A stretch of 64,000 bases of DNA from contig CAYUSP010000001.1 of the NCBI GenBank assembly GCA_964447405.1, positions 813,530 through 877,529 on the forward strand, given 5' to 3'. Below are positions 1 to 8,061 of this stretch, piece by piece. Under the pieces are notes generated by a model. That model was not told the origin of the DNA, did no database searches, and was given only the letters and a program-made list of their open reading frames with translations. Source of the DNA: JALNZF01 sp964447405 (GTDB lineage: Bacteria > Nitrospirota > UBA9217). A program made the translations under genes and the position numbers. Within the stretch, counting starts at the first letter, position 1, and every line of letters starts with the position of its first letter.

Positions 1-265
1 AACAGGTCCATAAAAGGACCTGCAGCTTTGCCGCGCCTGCAATGCGCACGAATTGCCGATGCACGGTAAATCCGCGTAATTTCAGCGAGTGTTTGGTGCC
101 AGATTTGAGAAAAGGCCAAATGGTTGTTGATAAGACACGGGAGCACAGAAGGAGAGCGTTCATGGCGGCATCTTACAATATTTCCCCTGGCAATCAAAGA
201 GAAACGTCGGGTTCGTTGAACAAAAGGAAATCCCGGCAGACTACAAAACAATGCAAAAAATAACC
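1..265. other. No recognisable gene
   Basis: I see no gene in this stretch. A 73-codon open frame on + (42-263) lacks a ribosome-binding site and any recognisable motif, so I do not call it. The first 25 bases contain a short inverted repeat (AGGTCC / GGACCT) that could be the end of a terminator for a gene upstream of the window, but no T-run is visible. Confidence 0.4.
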
Positions 266-294
266 TTGACTAGGAACCCTGAATTGTATATATA
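266..294 (+). promoter_or_regulatory. Predicted sigma-70 promoter of the padR gene
   Basis: TTGACT (266-271), a 17-base spacer and TATATA (289-294) lie just upstream of padR. The -10 sits in the palindrome GTATATATAC (286-295), a plausible operator because PadR proteins often repress their own promoter; this last point is inference. An AGGAGG ribosome-binding site lies at 310-315. Confidence 0.55.
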
Positions 295-318
295 CTTTTA
301 TCTATTACAGGAGGATAT

Positions 319-861
319 ATGTCAGTCAAGTACGCGATGCTCGGCATCCTTGCTGAAAAGGACCTGCACGGATACGAACTGAAGAGCAGTTTTGATGAAA
401 AGGTCGGCGAGTTCTGGAGCCTGAACTACGGCCAGATATACACCACTCTCGACCGTCTCGAAAAAGAAGACCTCGTCACCCACGACCGCCAGTCCCAGGA
501 CAGGCGACCTGACCGCAAGATATTCAGTATCACCCGCAAAGGCAGGAAGGAACTGGACGAATGGTTATGTACGCCCGTAAACCGGGTGCGCGCGCTGCGC
601 GATGAGTTTTTCGTCAAGCTTGTGTTCATGGACAAGCACAATCCCGCTCCGGTTGTGGAGTTGATCGAGAAACAGAAGGCGCTCTATCTTAAACAGATGA
701 ACCGGCTTACCCAGCAGAAGGTCGAGCTAAAAAAGAAACCGAAGGCGCCCGATGCTCTCACCACGGAACTGCTGATGGATGCGGGGCTGTTCCATGCCGA
801 AGCGGACATCAAGTGGCTGACCTTGTGCGAGTCGAAGATAAAAGCAATTTCCAAGAAATAG
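319..861 (+). CDS. PadR family transcriptional regulator
   Basis: A 180-residue PadR-type regulator. Residues 5-80 form the winged helix, with the family signature HGYELK near residue 17 and GQIYTTLDRLEKEDLV near 39-54. The second half (about 90-180) is the helical dimerisation arm of PadR/Vir_C proteins. The start follows AGGAGGATAT. It is the first gene before an ABC exporter (965-4236), the usual setting for PadR repressors that control efflux or envelope transporters and respond to a small-molecule ligand. The ligand cannot be told from sequence. A neutral alternative is a global PadR unrelated to the exporter. Confidence 0.9.
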   Translation: MSVKYAMLGILAEKDLHGYELKSSFDEKVGEFWSLNYGQIYTTLDRLEKEDLVTHDRQSQDRRPDRKIFSITRKGRKELDEWLCTPVNRVRALRDEFFVKLVFMDKHNPAPVVELIEKQKALYLKQMNRLTQQKVELKKKPKAPDALTTELLMDAGLFHAEADIKWLTLCESKIKAISKK

Positions 862-867
862 TGACAT

Positions 868-940
868 CTGATCTGAATCGGTGAAACGGGGAACCGGCAG
901 TAAATTCTCCGATTCTCCCCTTCCCCGGTTCATACTCCCT
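868..940. repeat. Intergenic tract with weak 7-bp periodicity
   Basis: Between padR and the ABC ATPase the bases fall into approximate heptamers (GAATCGG, TGAAACG, GGGAACC; later ATTCTCC, GATTCTC, CCCTTCC). The halves are partly complementary (GAATCGG with CCGATTC, GGGAACCGG with CCGGTTC), so an RNA hairpin is possible. It looks like a degenerate member of the heptamer family seen elsewhere in the window. Confidence 0.35.
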
Positions 941-964
941 TTCTGATTAAAAACGAGGTGACCT

Positions 965-1651
965 ATGATCGAACTGAAGAATGCCAGCAAGTCCTACCAG
1001 CAAGGCTCACGTGAAGTGCACGCGCTGCGAAACGTATCACTGAATATCAAAAAAGGCGAGTTCCTCTCGGTCATGGGGGCGAGCGGATCGGGCAAGAGCA
1101 CGCTCCTAAACCTGATCGGCGGTTTGGACCAGCCCACCTCCGGAGAGATTTTCATCGATGACCGTCCGCTCCACGGCATTTCCGACGATGAGCTCACACT
1201 CATCAGGCGAAGGAGAGTGGGTTTCATTTTCCAGTTCTTCAACCTGCTCCCGATCCTCACCGCGGTCGAAAACGTTAGCCTCCCCCTTTTACTTGAAGGC
1301 ACTCCTTTTGCACAGATCCAGCCGAAAGCGGTCGAGCTGCTCACGAAGATGGGACTCGGTGAACGCGTTGAGCACCGTCCCGAGCAGCTTTCGGGCGGCG
1401 AAATGCAGCGAGTCGCGATTGCCCGGGCGCTCGTAACGAACCCTGCTGTCCTGCTTGCGGACGAACCCACAGGCAACCTTGATTCCCACACGAGCGAGGA
1501 TATTTTCATGTTGCTCAAGTCCCTCCACGACCAGGGCCAGACTATCGTGATGGTGACGCACGATCCCCGCGCCGCTGCCTATGGTTCGCGCATTATAACG
1601 CTCAAGGATGGCGCGCTGTCGGAGGACATCTCCATCGGAGGGCGTGCATGA
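965..1651 (+). CDS. ABC transporter ATP-binding protein (LolD/MacB type)
   Basis: A 228-residue cytoplasmic ATPase of the LolD/MacB/FtsE class. Walker A GASGSGKS lies at residues 38-45, the ABC signature LSGGEMQRVAIARAL near 140, Walker B with catalytic Glu in VLLADEPTG just after, and the switch His in VMVTHD near 200. Length is typical. It overlaps the permease gene by four bases (ATGA), so the two are translationally coupled. With the FtsX-type permease it should form a mechanotransmitting exporter rather than an importer. The downstream LolA-like gene suggests lipoprotein or envelope-lipid handling, but the substrate is not determined. Confidence 0.95.
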   Translation: MIELKNASKSYQQGSREVHALRNVSLNIKKGEFLSVMGASGSGKSTLLNLIGGLDQPTSGEIFIDDRPLHGISDDELTLIRRRRVGFIFQFFNLLPILTAVENVSLPLLLEGTPFAQIQPKAVELLTKMGLGERVEHRPEQLSGGEMQRVAIARALVTNPAVLLADEPTGNLDSHTSEDIFMLLKSLHDQGQTIVMVTHDPRAAAYGSRIITLKDGALSEDISIGGRA

Positions 1652-4236
1652 CTATCACCAATCTTCTCCGTCGTATCAGTGTGAAACATATCCTGCTCCA
1701 GAAAACACGTACGCTCATGGCGGTATTCGGCATCGCCCTTGGCGTGGCTTCGATGACCTCCATCGACATCGTCAACAGCAGCGTGATCCGCTCGTTCGAG
1801 GATTCCATAAACCGCATCACCGGACGGGCTGTTCTCCAGATCACTGGCGCGGAATCCGGTTTTCCCGAGGCCATGCTCGAACGGGTCCAGAATATTCCAG
1901 GTGTTGAATACGCTGTTCCGGTGATCGAAACAAACGCGAACCTTGCCACGGGCAGCGAACGCTCCTTCGTGGTGCTCGGCGTGGACGTGCTCCAGGATAA
2001 CAAGGTCCGAGACTACAGCGTGACCGATGAAAGCTCTGACATACCGGACCCCCTGCTCTTTCTCGCGAAGCCCGACTCCATACTGCTGACGCGGGAGATG
2101 GCGAAGCGAGAGAATATCTCCATCGACCAGAAAATCCAGGTCCAGACCGTATTGGGTATCCGGACATTCACAGTCCGCGGTTTGCTCGAACCCGACGGCC
2201 CTGCCAAGGCCCTGGGCGGCGATATTGCAATCATGGATGTCTATGCCGCGCAGATGGCCTTTGGTAAGGATGCACGGATCGACCGGATCGATGTCAGTAT
2301 CCTCCGCGGAGAAACGCTTGATTCGATAAAAGCCCGCATCCAATCCGCCCTGCCCGAAGGATACAACATCGATACTCCGGCGGGCAGGTCTCGCCAGATC
2401 GAGAACCTGATGGCGAGGTTCCGCAAGAGCATGGATCTGATAAGCTTCATGGCGTTGTTCGTCGGCATGTACCTTATCTACAACACCGTTTCCATCTCCG
2501 TGGTCCAGCGCCGCAGAGAGATCGGCATCCTTCGCGCGCTCGGCGCGACCCAGGGCCAGATCATCAGGCTCTTCCTTGCCGAGACCGTGGTTCTCTCTCT
2601 GCTGGCTTCGATCATTGGCGTGGGACTCGGACTGCTCTTTGCCGAACTCTCGGTAAGCACCGTTGCCCGGGCCGTCTCATCCGCGTACGGCCGATCGCAG
2701 GTAACGGAACTGGCATACTCATGGTTCAGCATGCTGAAGAACATCAGCATCGGCATAATAGCCAGCATCGCAGCGGCCGCGTTTCCCGCGCGATCGAGCA
2801 CACAGGTGGCGCCGGTCTCCGCGATACGCTCCGCGGCATATACCGTGAACAACGGCCTGCTGAACAGGGCGCAGAAGATCTTCTCCGCTTTATTCGTTGC
2901 GCTCTCCGGTATCATCATCCTGACATACAAACTTGTGGGGGTCAACTCCCCTCTCCGGAGCTCCTCCACGACCACCCTGGCCATGATTTTTCTCCTGCTC
3001 GGCATCTCGCTGGCGACTCCGTTGTTCCTCAAGTGGTTCATTCGCTTATACCGCGCTCTTCTGGCCCCGCATCTCGGCGCAGGAGGCAGGCTGGCTGGAT
3101 TGAACCTGGAGAAGAACCTAACGAGGAATGCGGTGGCCGTGGCAGCCGTATTTTTCAGCATCTCGCTCTCCGTGAGCTCGGCGAGCATGATGAACAGTTT
3201 CAGCAGGGGAATCCTGGGCTATATCGACTCCGTTGACAACAGCGATATCGTGATAACCTCGGGCCATCCCCTGGCTTCCGCAGGCGCGCAGACCATCCCA
3301 ATGCCGCTCACTATGCTCAAGGAACTTCTGGCCATCCCCGGGGTGCGGGCCGTGGACCCGTTCCGCAAGCTGTTCCTGAACATCTCGGGAAAAAGGGTAC
3401 TGTTGGAAGTGATCGATGTCGTCACCTGGCCGCAGAACAATACCAGCACCTTCATCGAGGGAAGCATGCAGGATGTCATACAGGCGCGCGGGAAGGACGA
3501 GATCTCGATCAACGAGACCATTGCAACCCGCATGGGGCTGAAGCGGGGCGATACGATGGTGCTTCCCACGCCGATCGGCCCGAAACCCTTCAGGGTGGCC
3601 GCGGTCGGTGTCAGTTATGCCTCGGATTCAGGTGTGATCTTCATGGACATGCCGACGTACGAACAGTATTGGAACGACCATGTAGCGGACATGTACTCGG
3701 TGTACGTAACAAAGGGGCAGGACATCCCTGCCGTGCGCGATGCCATCCAGAATAAATACCGGAACAGCAGAAAGATGTTCGTACTGCCCGCGCTGGAGTT
3801 CAGGAACGAGATCAAGAAGCTAATGGGACAGTCGTTCGTGATGAATGACGCGGTGAACATCCTGACCCTCCTGATCGCCGGGTTCGGCATCATCGTGACG
3901 CTGCTCGCTTCCGTGCTCGAACGCACACGCGAGATCGGCATTCTGCGGTCCATCGGGATGATGCGAGGACAGGTCTCAGGCGTCGTGCTGATCGAGTCCG
4001 CGCTTATCGGTGCGGCCGGCGGCCTGCTCGGCATCGGCGCGGGCGTGCTGACCGGCTGGATCAACCTCGAAGGATTCTTCCGCATCGATTTCGGTGCGAG
4101 CTTGGCTTACTACATTCATTATCCTTCGATCGGTTCGGCATTTCTATTCGCGATCGGGCTATCCATTATTGCGGGGCTCTATCCTGCCCAACGGGCGGCA
4201 AAGACCAATATTACGGAGGCGCTTTCCTATGAATAA
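1648..4236 (+). CDS. ABC transporter permease, duplicated FtsX/MacB type
   Basis: An 862-residue inner-membrane permease. An N-terminal membrane segment (about 24-42) is followed by a periplasmic MacB-like domain (about 50-245). A first FtsX block has membrane segments near 262-285, 310-335 and 360-385; further segments at about 405-470 are followed by another anchor near 495-515 and a second periplasmic domain. A second FtsX block closes the protein (about 745-850). Both FtsX blocks carry the ERTREIGILRSIG / QRRREIGILRALG signature after the first helix. The duplicated layout matches long permeases that need no second permease gene. It is coupled to the ATPase by a 4-bp overlap. Confidence 0.93.
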   Translation: MTITNLLRRISVKHILLQKTRTLMAVFGIALGVASMTSIDIVNSSVIRSFEDSINRITGRAVLQITGAESGFPEAMLERVQNIPGVEYAVPVIETNANLATGSERSFVVLGVDVLQDNKVRDYSVTDESSDIPDPLLFLAKPDSILLTREMAKRENISIDQKIQVQTVLGIRTFTVRGLLEPDGPAKALGGDIAIMDVYAAQMAFGKDARIDRIDVSILRGETLDSIKARIQSALPEGYNIDTPAGRSRQIENLMARFRKSMDLISFMALFVGMYLIYNTVSISVVQRRREIGILRALGATQGQIIRLFLAETVVLSLLASIIGVGLGLLFAELSVSTVARAVSSAYGRSQVTELAYSWFSMLKNISIGIIASIAAAAFPARSSTQVAPVSAIRSAAYTVNNGLLNRAQKIFSALFVALSGIIILTYKLVGVNSPLRSSSTTTLAMIFLLLGISLATPLFLKWFIRLYRALLAPHLGAGGRLAGLNLEKNLTRNAVAVAAVFFSISLSVSSASMMNSFSRGILGYIDSVDNSDIVITSGHPLASAGAQTIPMPLTMLKELLAIPGVRAVDPFRKLFLNISGKRVLLEVIDVVTWPQNNTSTFIEGSMQDVIQARGKDEISINETIATRMGLKRGDTMVLPTPIGPKPFRVAAVGVSYASDSGVIFMDMPTYEQYWNDHVADMYSVYVTKGQDIPAVRDAIQNKYRNSRKMFVLPALEFRNEIKKLMGQSFVMNDAVNILTLLIAGFGIIVTLLASVLERTREIGILRSIGMMRGQVSGVVLIESALIGAAGGLLGIGAGVLTGWINLEGFFRIDFGASLAYYIHYPSIGSAFLFAIGLSIIAGLYPAQRAAKTNITEALSYE

Positions 4237-4237
4237 C

Positions 4238-4354
4238 TTGCGGAGTGTGAATTGCGGAGTGCGGAATAAAATGCGAAAGGTACGTTGCAGCCACAGAGTC
4301 ACAGAGAACACAGAGGGAACCTCCTTCTTGCCTTTCTCTGCGTCCTCTGCGGTG
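4238..4354. repeat. Composite repeat insertion: heptamer tract plus inverted-repeat element
   Basis: Directly after the permease stop lies a GCGGAGT/GTGAATT/GCGGAGT heptamer tract (4240-4266). It is followed by an element (about 4288-4354) whose ends are imperfect inverted copies: CACAGAGTCACAGAGAACAC on the left and CTCTGCGTCCTCTGCGGTG on the right. The whole block is open in the frame of the next gene, so a naive start would extend that protein with repeat-encoded residues. The right end (CGGTGAAAAAG) contains the GTG proposed as that gene's start. Confidence 0.7.
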
Positions 4355-5122
4355 AAAAAGTTGTGTCTTTTCTTTATCTCCCTGTTTCTAATGATGACTT
4401 CTCAAACGCTCGCAATGAACGGGCGCGAGGTCTATGAAAAAGTCCATGATGTAAGTGTCAAAGCCCTGGACCATAAGATCGAAATGACCATGGTCCTGTT
4501 CGATAAGGGCGGCGGCAAACGCACCCGATCGCTTACGTCATACAGCAAAAAAGCCGACCCTGAAGCGTACAAGGCGCTTGCGGTCTTCAACAGCCCGCCT
4601 GACCTCAAGAATGTGGGTTTCCTGGTGCACGCGCATACATTTTCCAATCGTGATCTTTGGGCCTATTTCCCAGAATACAAACGCGTACGGCGCATCGCCA
4701 CGAGCTCTCAGGACGATTCGTTCTTCGGCTCCGATCTTTCGTATGACGACTTTACCGGGCCTTCCAATCTCGATGATTTCAAGTTCAGCATAGAGAAAGA
4801 GGAGAGTATAGACGGCAAGGCATGCTATGTTGTCGAAGTGACTCCGAAAACACACCGCAAGTACACAAAATACATGGCATGGGTGGCAAAGGACCTCTGG
4901 ATCCAGCTCAAGATCGAATACTATCAGGACAAGGACATCTACCGTTCAGGGACATTCAAAGACATCAGGATCATTGATGGGATCCCTACCCCTTTCCGAA
5001 GCGAGATGGAGAACCGAAAGACGAACCACCGGACAGAACTGACCATCGACAGCGTGAAATATCATACACAGTTCAGCGACGATCTGTTCACCCAGCGGTC
5101 GCTGGAGCGGGCGGGGAAATAA
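4352..5122 (+). CDS. Outer membrane lipoprotein-sorting protein, LolA-like
   Basis: A 256-residue exported protein. From the GTG at 4352 it has a signal peptide (KK, then a hydrophobic run to about residue 18, cleavage after TLA). The mature part matches the LolA-like outer-membrane lipoprotein-sorting family, with the typical stretch FFGSDLSYDDF near residues 129-140 and a C-terminal NRKTNHRTEL strand. Longer starts (4094, 4229) are open but run through repeat DNA and the permease end, so I reject them. It follows a LolCDE-like ABC exporter and probably serves as its periplasmic carrier or partner. Confidence 0.82.
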   Translation: MKKLCLFFISLFLMMTSQTLAMNGREVYEKVHDVSVKALDHKIEMTMVLFDKGGGKRTRSLTSYSKKADPEAYKALAVFNSPPDLKNVGFLVHAHTFSNRDLWAYFPEYKRVRRIATSSQDDSFFGSDLSYDDFTGPSNLDDFKFSIEKEESIDGKACYVVEVTPKTHRKYTKYMAWVAKDLWIQLKIEYYQDKDIYRSGTFKDIRIIDGIPTPFRSEMENRKTNHRTELTIDSVKYHTQFSDDLFTQRSLERAGK

Positions 5123-5124
5123 GG

Positions 5125-5160
5125 CAATTACGAATTCAGAATTAGGAATTATTAATTGGG
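5125..5160. repeat. Intergenic heptamer tract (AATTxxG type)
   Basis: Five successive 7-base units AATTACG, AATTCAG, AATTAGG, AATTATT, AATTGGG follow the LolA-like stop codon. They contain in-frame stops, consistent with a position outside genes. Confidence 0.6.
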
Positions 5161-5167
5161 TGCCTGC

Positions 5168-5581
5168 ATGTTGCCACACAATCATTTCCTGATCGCGGGT
5201 CTTTCCATTACTCCGGTTGCGCTGGCCTTGTATCCGGACAAGTCACTTCAGAACATAGGCGAATGGGTCGTCATCGGTGGATTTATGTCTGCCGCAATCG
5301 ACATGGATATCATTACGCTCGTATGGCTGAAGTCGCGGAAGGAACAGCGGCTGCGGCTTTTCAGAAATCCGCTCGAAATCTACCGTCAGTTCAAGCTCTT
5401 CATGGACACGATCACCGAAACCGGCGTGCTGCGGACAGGGCTCAAAACGCACCTTCTGATTTCCGCGGCAATCCTTCAGCTGTGCTGGTATGGCGCTCCG
5501 GCCTATTTTGTCCCCATAGCCATTGCGGTCATGTCACATATCCTGAGCGATATTCCAAATCTCAGGAGGCTTACAGCATGA
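5168..5581 (+). CDS. Hypothetical small membrane protein
   Basis: A 137-residue protein starting at MLPHNHF, with hydrophobic segments near residues 7-22, 34-52, 95-112 and 113-126. I do not recognise the family. HNHF near the start and SHILSDIPN near the end recall membrane-bound metal-dependent hydrolases of the YdjM type, but the motif set is incomplete. It overlaps the following methyltransferase by four bases (ATGA), so the two probably act together. Confidence 0.6.
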   Translation: MLPHNHFLIAGLSITPVALALYPDKSLQNIGEWVVIGGFMSAAIDMDIITLVWLKSRKEQRLRLFRNPLEIYRQFKLFMDTITETGVLRTGLKTHLLISAAILQLCWYGAPAYFVPIAIAVMSHILSDIPNLRRLTA

Positions 5582-6264
5582 CCATGCCGACGACCGTCCG
5601 AAAGGACATTCCGGTTACCAAAGAAGCGGCCGCCGGCGCTGCGATATATTCCAATTTCCTGCTGTCATTCTACGACGTGGAAGTCCTGATGTTCGAAATG
5701 AATTGCATTTTCAAATGCTCACCACGCAAGATACTGGACCTTTATAATGAGCATGTCTCGGACAAGCATCTGGATGTGGGGGTCGGCACTGGCTATTTTC
5801 TGGACAAGTGCCAATTTCCGGTCGAACATCCGGTCGTGCACCTTATGGACCTGAACCCGAACTCCTTGAGAAAGACCTCGGACAGGATCAGGAGGTACCA
5901 TCCCGTCAGCCATCACTGGAATGTGCTGGAACCGGTCAGGGAAGACCTGCCGCGCTTCAATTCGATCGGCGCTGCGAATTTCCTGCATTGCCTTCCGGGA
6001 ACCATGTTGAGCAAGGAGATCATTTTCAGGAACCTCAACCGCTTCCTGAATAAAGGCGGCGTTTTTTTCGGCGCGACCGTGCTTGGCCATGGCGTCAACG
6101 CTGGATTGCTGTACAGAATCGCCAACCCAATTTACAATAGGGCATCAGTTTTCAGCAATTTGAACGATAACGCTGCAGATCTTGAAAAGATACTATCGAT
6201 GAATTTCAGTTCCTATTCCGTGGATATTGTCGGCAGCTATGCCTTTTTTGTTGGTCAAGTTTGA
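5578..6264 (+). CDS. Class I SAM-dependent methyltransferase
   Basis: A 228-residue protein. The glycine-rich SAM-binding loop HLDVGVGTGYFLDKC lies near residues 63-77, the acidic motif II in LMDLNPNS near 90, and a GGVFFGATVLG strand near 161-171 (post-motif III). There is no signal peptide. The frame is open upstream, but the ATG at 5578 overlaps the preceding gene's stop and is the sensible start. The substrate is unknown; the fold resembles small-molecule or polyketide/isoprenoid methylases. Confidence 0.82.
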   Translation: MTMPTTVRKDIPVTKEAAAGAAIYSNFLLSFYDVEVLMFEMNCIFKCSPRKILDLYNEHVSDKHLDVGVGTGYFLDKCQFPVEHPVVHLMDLNPNSLRKTSDRIRRYHPVSHHWNVLEPVREDLPRFNSIGAANFLHCLPGTMLSKEIIFRNLNRFLNKGGVFFGATVLGHGVNAGLLYRIANPIYNRASVFSNLNDNAADLEKILSMNFSSYSVDIVGSYAFFVGQV

Positions 6265-6288
6265 CTCACAGCGTACCTATCATCTGCC

Positions 6289-6316
6289 TTGCCTGAAATG
6301 GTTATTCTGATATAAT
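6289..6316 (+). promoter_or_regulatory. Predicted sigma-70 promoter of the exbB operon
   Basis: TTGCCT (6289-6294), a 16-base spacer and a perfect TATAAT (6311-6316) lie 54 bases upstream of the exbB-like start. A GAAAGAGGAAC ribosome-binding region precedes the ATG. Confidence 0.6.
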
Positions 6317-6369
6317 ACCGTTTCAATAAACACAATCAGCATCGTTTACATAAAGAAAGAGGAACCTCC

Positions 6370-6990
6370 ATGCCTGTCTGGATCATCGCAGTTCAATGGC
6401 TCTCCCGCTCTGTACTCGTATTCCTGTTTATTCTCTCGATCTGGTCCGTAGCAACCATGATACACTGCAAACGACAACTGCGGGCCGCAGATCGCTCTCC
6501 CCGGGAAAAGGACGATGAGCTTGCAAAAGCTGCCAAGTGGATCGAATCGCGCCAAACGGATCTTCTGACGGATTGGGCATCTCATTCTAAGACCCTTCAC
6601 GCGGGCACTGCTCGTGCCATTCTGCAAACATCGTCCGCTGACCCGCTGGCCATCGACCGCGCGGTCAGAAGCCATTTGAGCCTGGAGCGCTCCCGCCTGG
6701 AGCAAGGACTCACCATCCTCGCCACGCTCGGTTCGAACGCCCCATTCATCGGCCTCTTCGGCACCGTACTGGGAGTTATTCAGGCGTTCGGCGCACTTGG
6801 CGTTAAACAGACGAATGCATCCGATATCATGGTCGGCATCTCCGAGGCATTGATAGCCACCGCAGTAGGGCTTTTTGTCGCCATTCCGGCTGTTGTCGCT
6901 TACAATATATTTTCCCGCAAGCTCAAGGACCTGCTTGTTCGGTCTGAAGCGCTTAAGGATCTCTATCTCTCAAAGGTCCGGGGGGGCTAA
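6370..6990 (+). CDS. exbB: MotA/TolQ/ExbB proton channel family protein
   Basis: A 206-residue inner-membrane protein with one membrane helix near residues 5-28 and two conserved helices near 112-140 and 158-182. The family core ATLGSNAPFIGLFGTVLGV is at about 118-136 and the MVGISEALIATAVGL block at about 156-170. This is the ExbB/TolQ subunit that forms the proton channel energising TonB. It is followed two bases later by exbD. The linked TonB and TonB-dependent receptor genes favour ExbB over TolQ. Confidence 0.9.
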   Translation: MPVWIIAVQWLSRSVLVFLFILSIWSVATMIHCKRQLRAADRSPREKDDELAKAAKWIESRQTDLLTDWASHSKTLHAGTARAILQTSSADPLAIDRAVRSHLSLERSRLEQGLTILATLGSNAPFIGLFGTVLGVIQAFGALGVKQTNASDIMVGISEALIATAVGLFVAIPAVVAYNIFSRKLKDLLVRSEALKDLYLSKVRGG

Positions 6991-6992
6991 CC

Positions 6993-7412
6993 ATGGCAAG
7001 CGACCCATTTTCCTCGAACTCGGAAGAAGACAACGGCCCCATCTCGGCGATCAATGTTACTCCCTTTGTGGATGTGGTCCTTGTGCTGCTGGTCATTTTC
7101 ATGGTTACGGCCCCGATGCTGATGCAGGACAGCATCGGCATCAAACTGCCCAAAGCCTCGAGCGCGGACAAGAAGGTCACTTCAAAACTGGGTGTGGCCA
7201 TCACCCGCCAGGGGCAGTTCCTGCTGAACGGAGAACCAGTGTCACCGGAAACGATTACCACGCGGGTCAAACAGGCGCTGGCATCCGACCCCGAGACGCA
7301 GGCACTCATCAGTGCTGACGCTGAAGCACGGCATGGCGATGTGGTGCGGGCCATTGATCTCATTAAATCAGCGGGGATGAACCATTTTGCAATACAGATT
7401 GACAGACAATGA
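6993..7412 (+). CDS. exbD: ExbD/TolR biopolymer transport protein
   Basis: A 139-residue protein with one membrane helix (about 23-42) carrying the family's proton-relaying Asp in INVTPFVDVVLVLLVIFMV (residues 16-34). The periplasmic domain ends in a DAEARHGDVVRAIDLIKSAG motif typical of ExbD. It lies between exbB and tonB and overlaps tonB by 26 bases. Confidence 0.92.
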   Translation: MASDPFSSNSEEDNGPISAINVTPFVDVVLVLLVIFMVTAPMLMQDSIGIKLPKASSADKKVTSKLGVAITRQGQFLLNGEPVSPETITTRVKQALASDPETQALISADAEARHGDVVRAIDLIKSAGMNHFAIQIDRQ

Positions 7413-8046
7413 CCCTGCATCCTTGGCAGGTCCCTGGGCCATATCATCAGCGCTGCATGGATTTCTGTTTGGCGCCGTTGTTCTCCTATTGTTTCTTTCC
7501 CGGCACATCCAGCCTGTAGAGGTCGACATCAGGATACTGGAATCGCCGAAAGCAGCCGAGCAACCGGCCCCTATTCCCGCTTTGCGCGCACAGCAGCCAC
7601 TGAAACGCGAAGTAGTGCATGAAGTATTCGGCATCAGTCCAAAAGCGATCACCACCGAGACAACTGATGGTGAAGTCGTAAAAACCGGCAACACCGTTGC
7701 CAAGGCCCCGGACCAGGAAATACTGAAACCCGGTGACCCCGATGCACTCCCTATTCCAAGCGAAGAATATCTTGTCACGAACATGCCCGCGCTCAAATCC
7801 GAGGTCCGCGTCCCCTATCCTCCGGCATCCCGCAAACAGGGAATCCAGGGTGCTGTGGTGATGGACCTGCTGATCGACGCAACCGGTACAGTTAGGGACG
7901 TGAACCTTGTCGAAGGTCCTAATGAGGAGCTGTCAAATGCCGCGATGAAGGCTGCAAGAGCGTTCCAGTTCACTCCGGCACTGATCAGGGAAACGCCGGT
8001 TGCTATCAAAATACGCTATATCTACCGCTTTGTGCTGGAGCGGTGA
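7387..8046 (+). CDS. tonB: TonB family energy-transducing protein
   Basis: A 219-residue protein. An N-terminal membrane anchor (about 18-38) is followed by a proline- and charge-containing periplasmic linker and the C-terminal TonB box-binding domain (about 130-219), with VPYPPASRKQGIQGAVVMDL and AMKAARAFQFTPAL. No in-frame ATG lies near the start, so TTG at 7387 or TTG at 7399 must be used, inside the end of exbD. That overlap implies translational coupling. It transmits ExbBD energy to the receptor encoded next. Confidence 0.88.
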   Translation: MQYRLTDNDPASLAGPWAISSALHGFLFGAVVLLLFLSRHIQPVEVDIRILESPKAAEQPAPIPALRAQQPLKREVVHEVFGISPKAITTETTDGEVVKTGNTVAKAPDQEILKPGDPDALPIPSEEYLVTNMPALKSEVRVPYPPASRKQGIQGAVVMDLLIDATGTVRDVNLVEGPNEELSNAAMKAARAFQFTPALIRETPVAIKIRYIYRFVLER

Positions 8047-8061
8047 CAGGATCGTCAAATC

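Noticed and set aside
42..263. Open frame of 73 codons on + at the window start
   Set aside because: No ribosome-binding site, no recognisable motif and no neighbour support; probably chance.
1579..2343. Long antisense open frames opposite the ABC permease and many other genes
   Set aside because: They are shadows of GC-rich coding DNA, with no domain or start signal of their own.
4094..4351. N-terminal extension of the LolA-like protein
   Set aside because: It overlaps the permease end and runs through repeat DNA, and it would bury the signal peptide.
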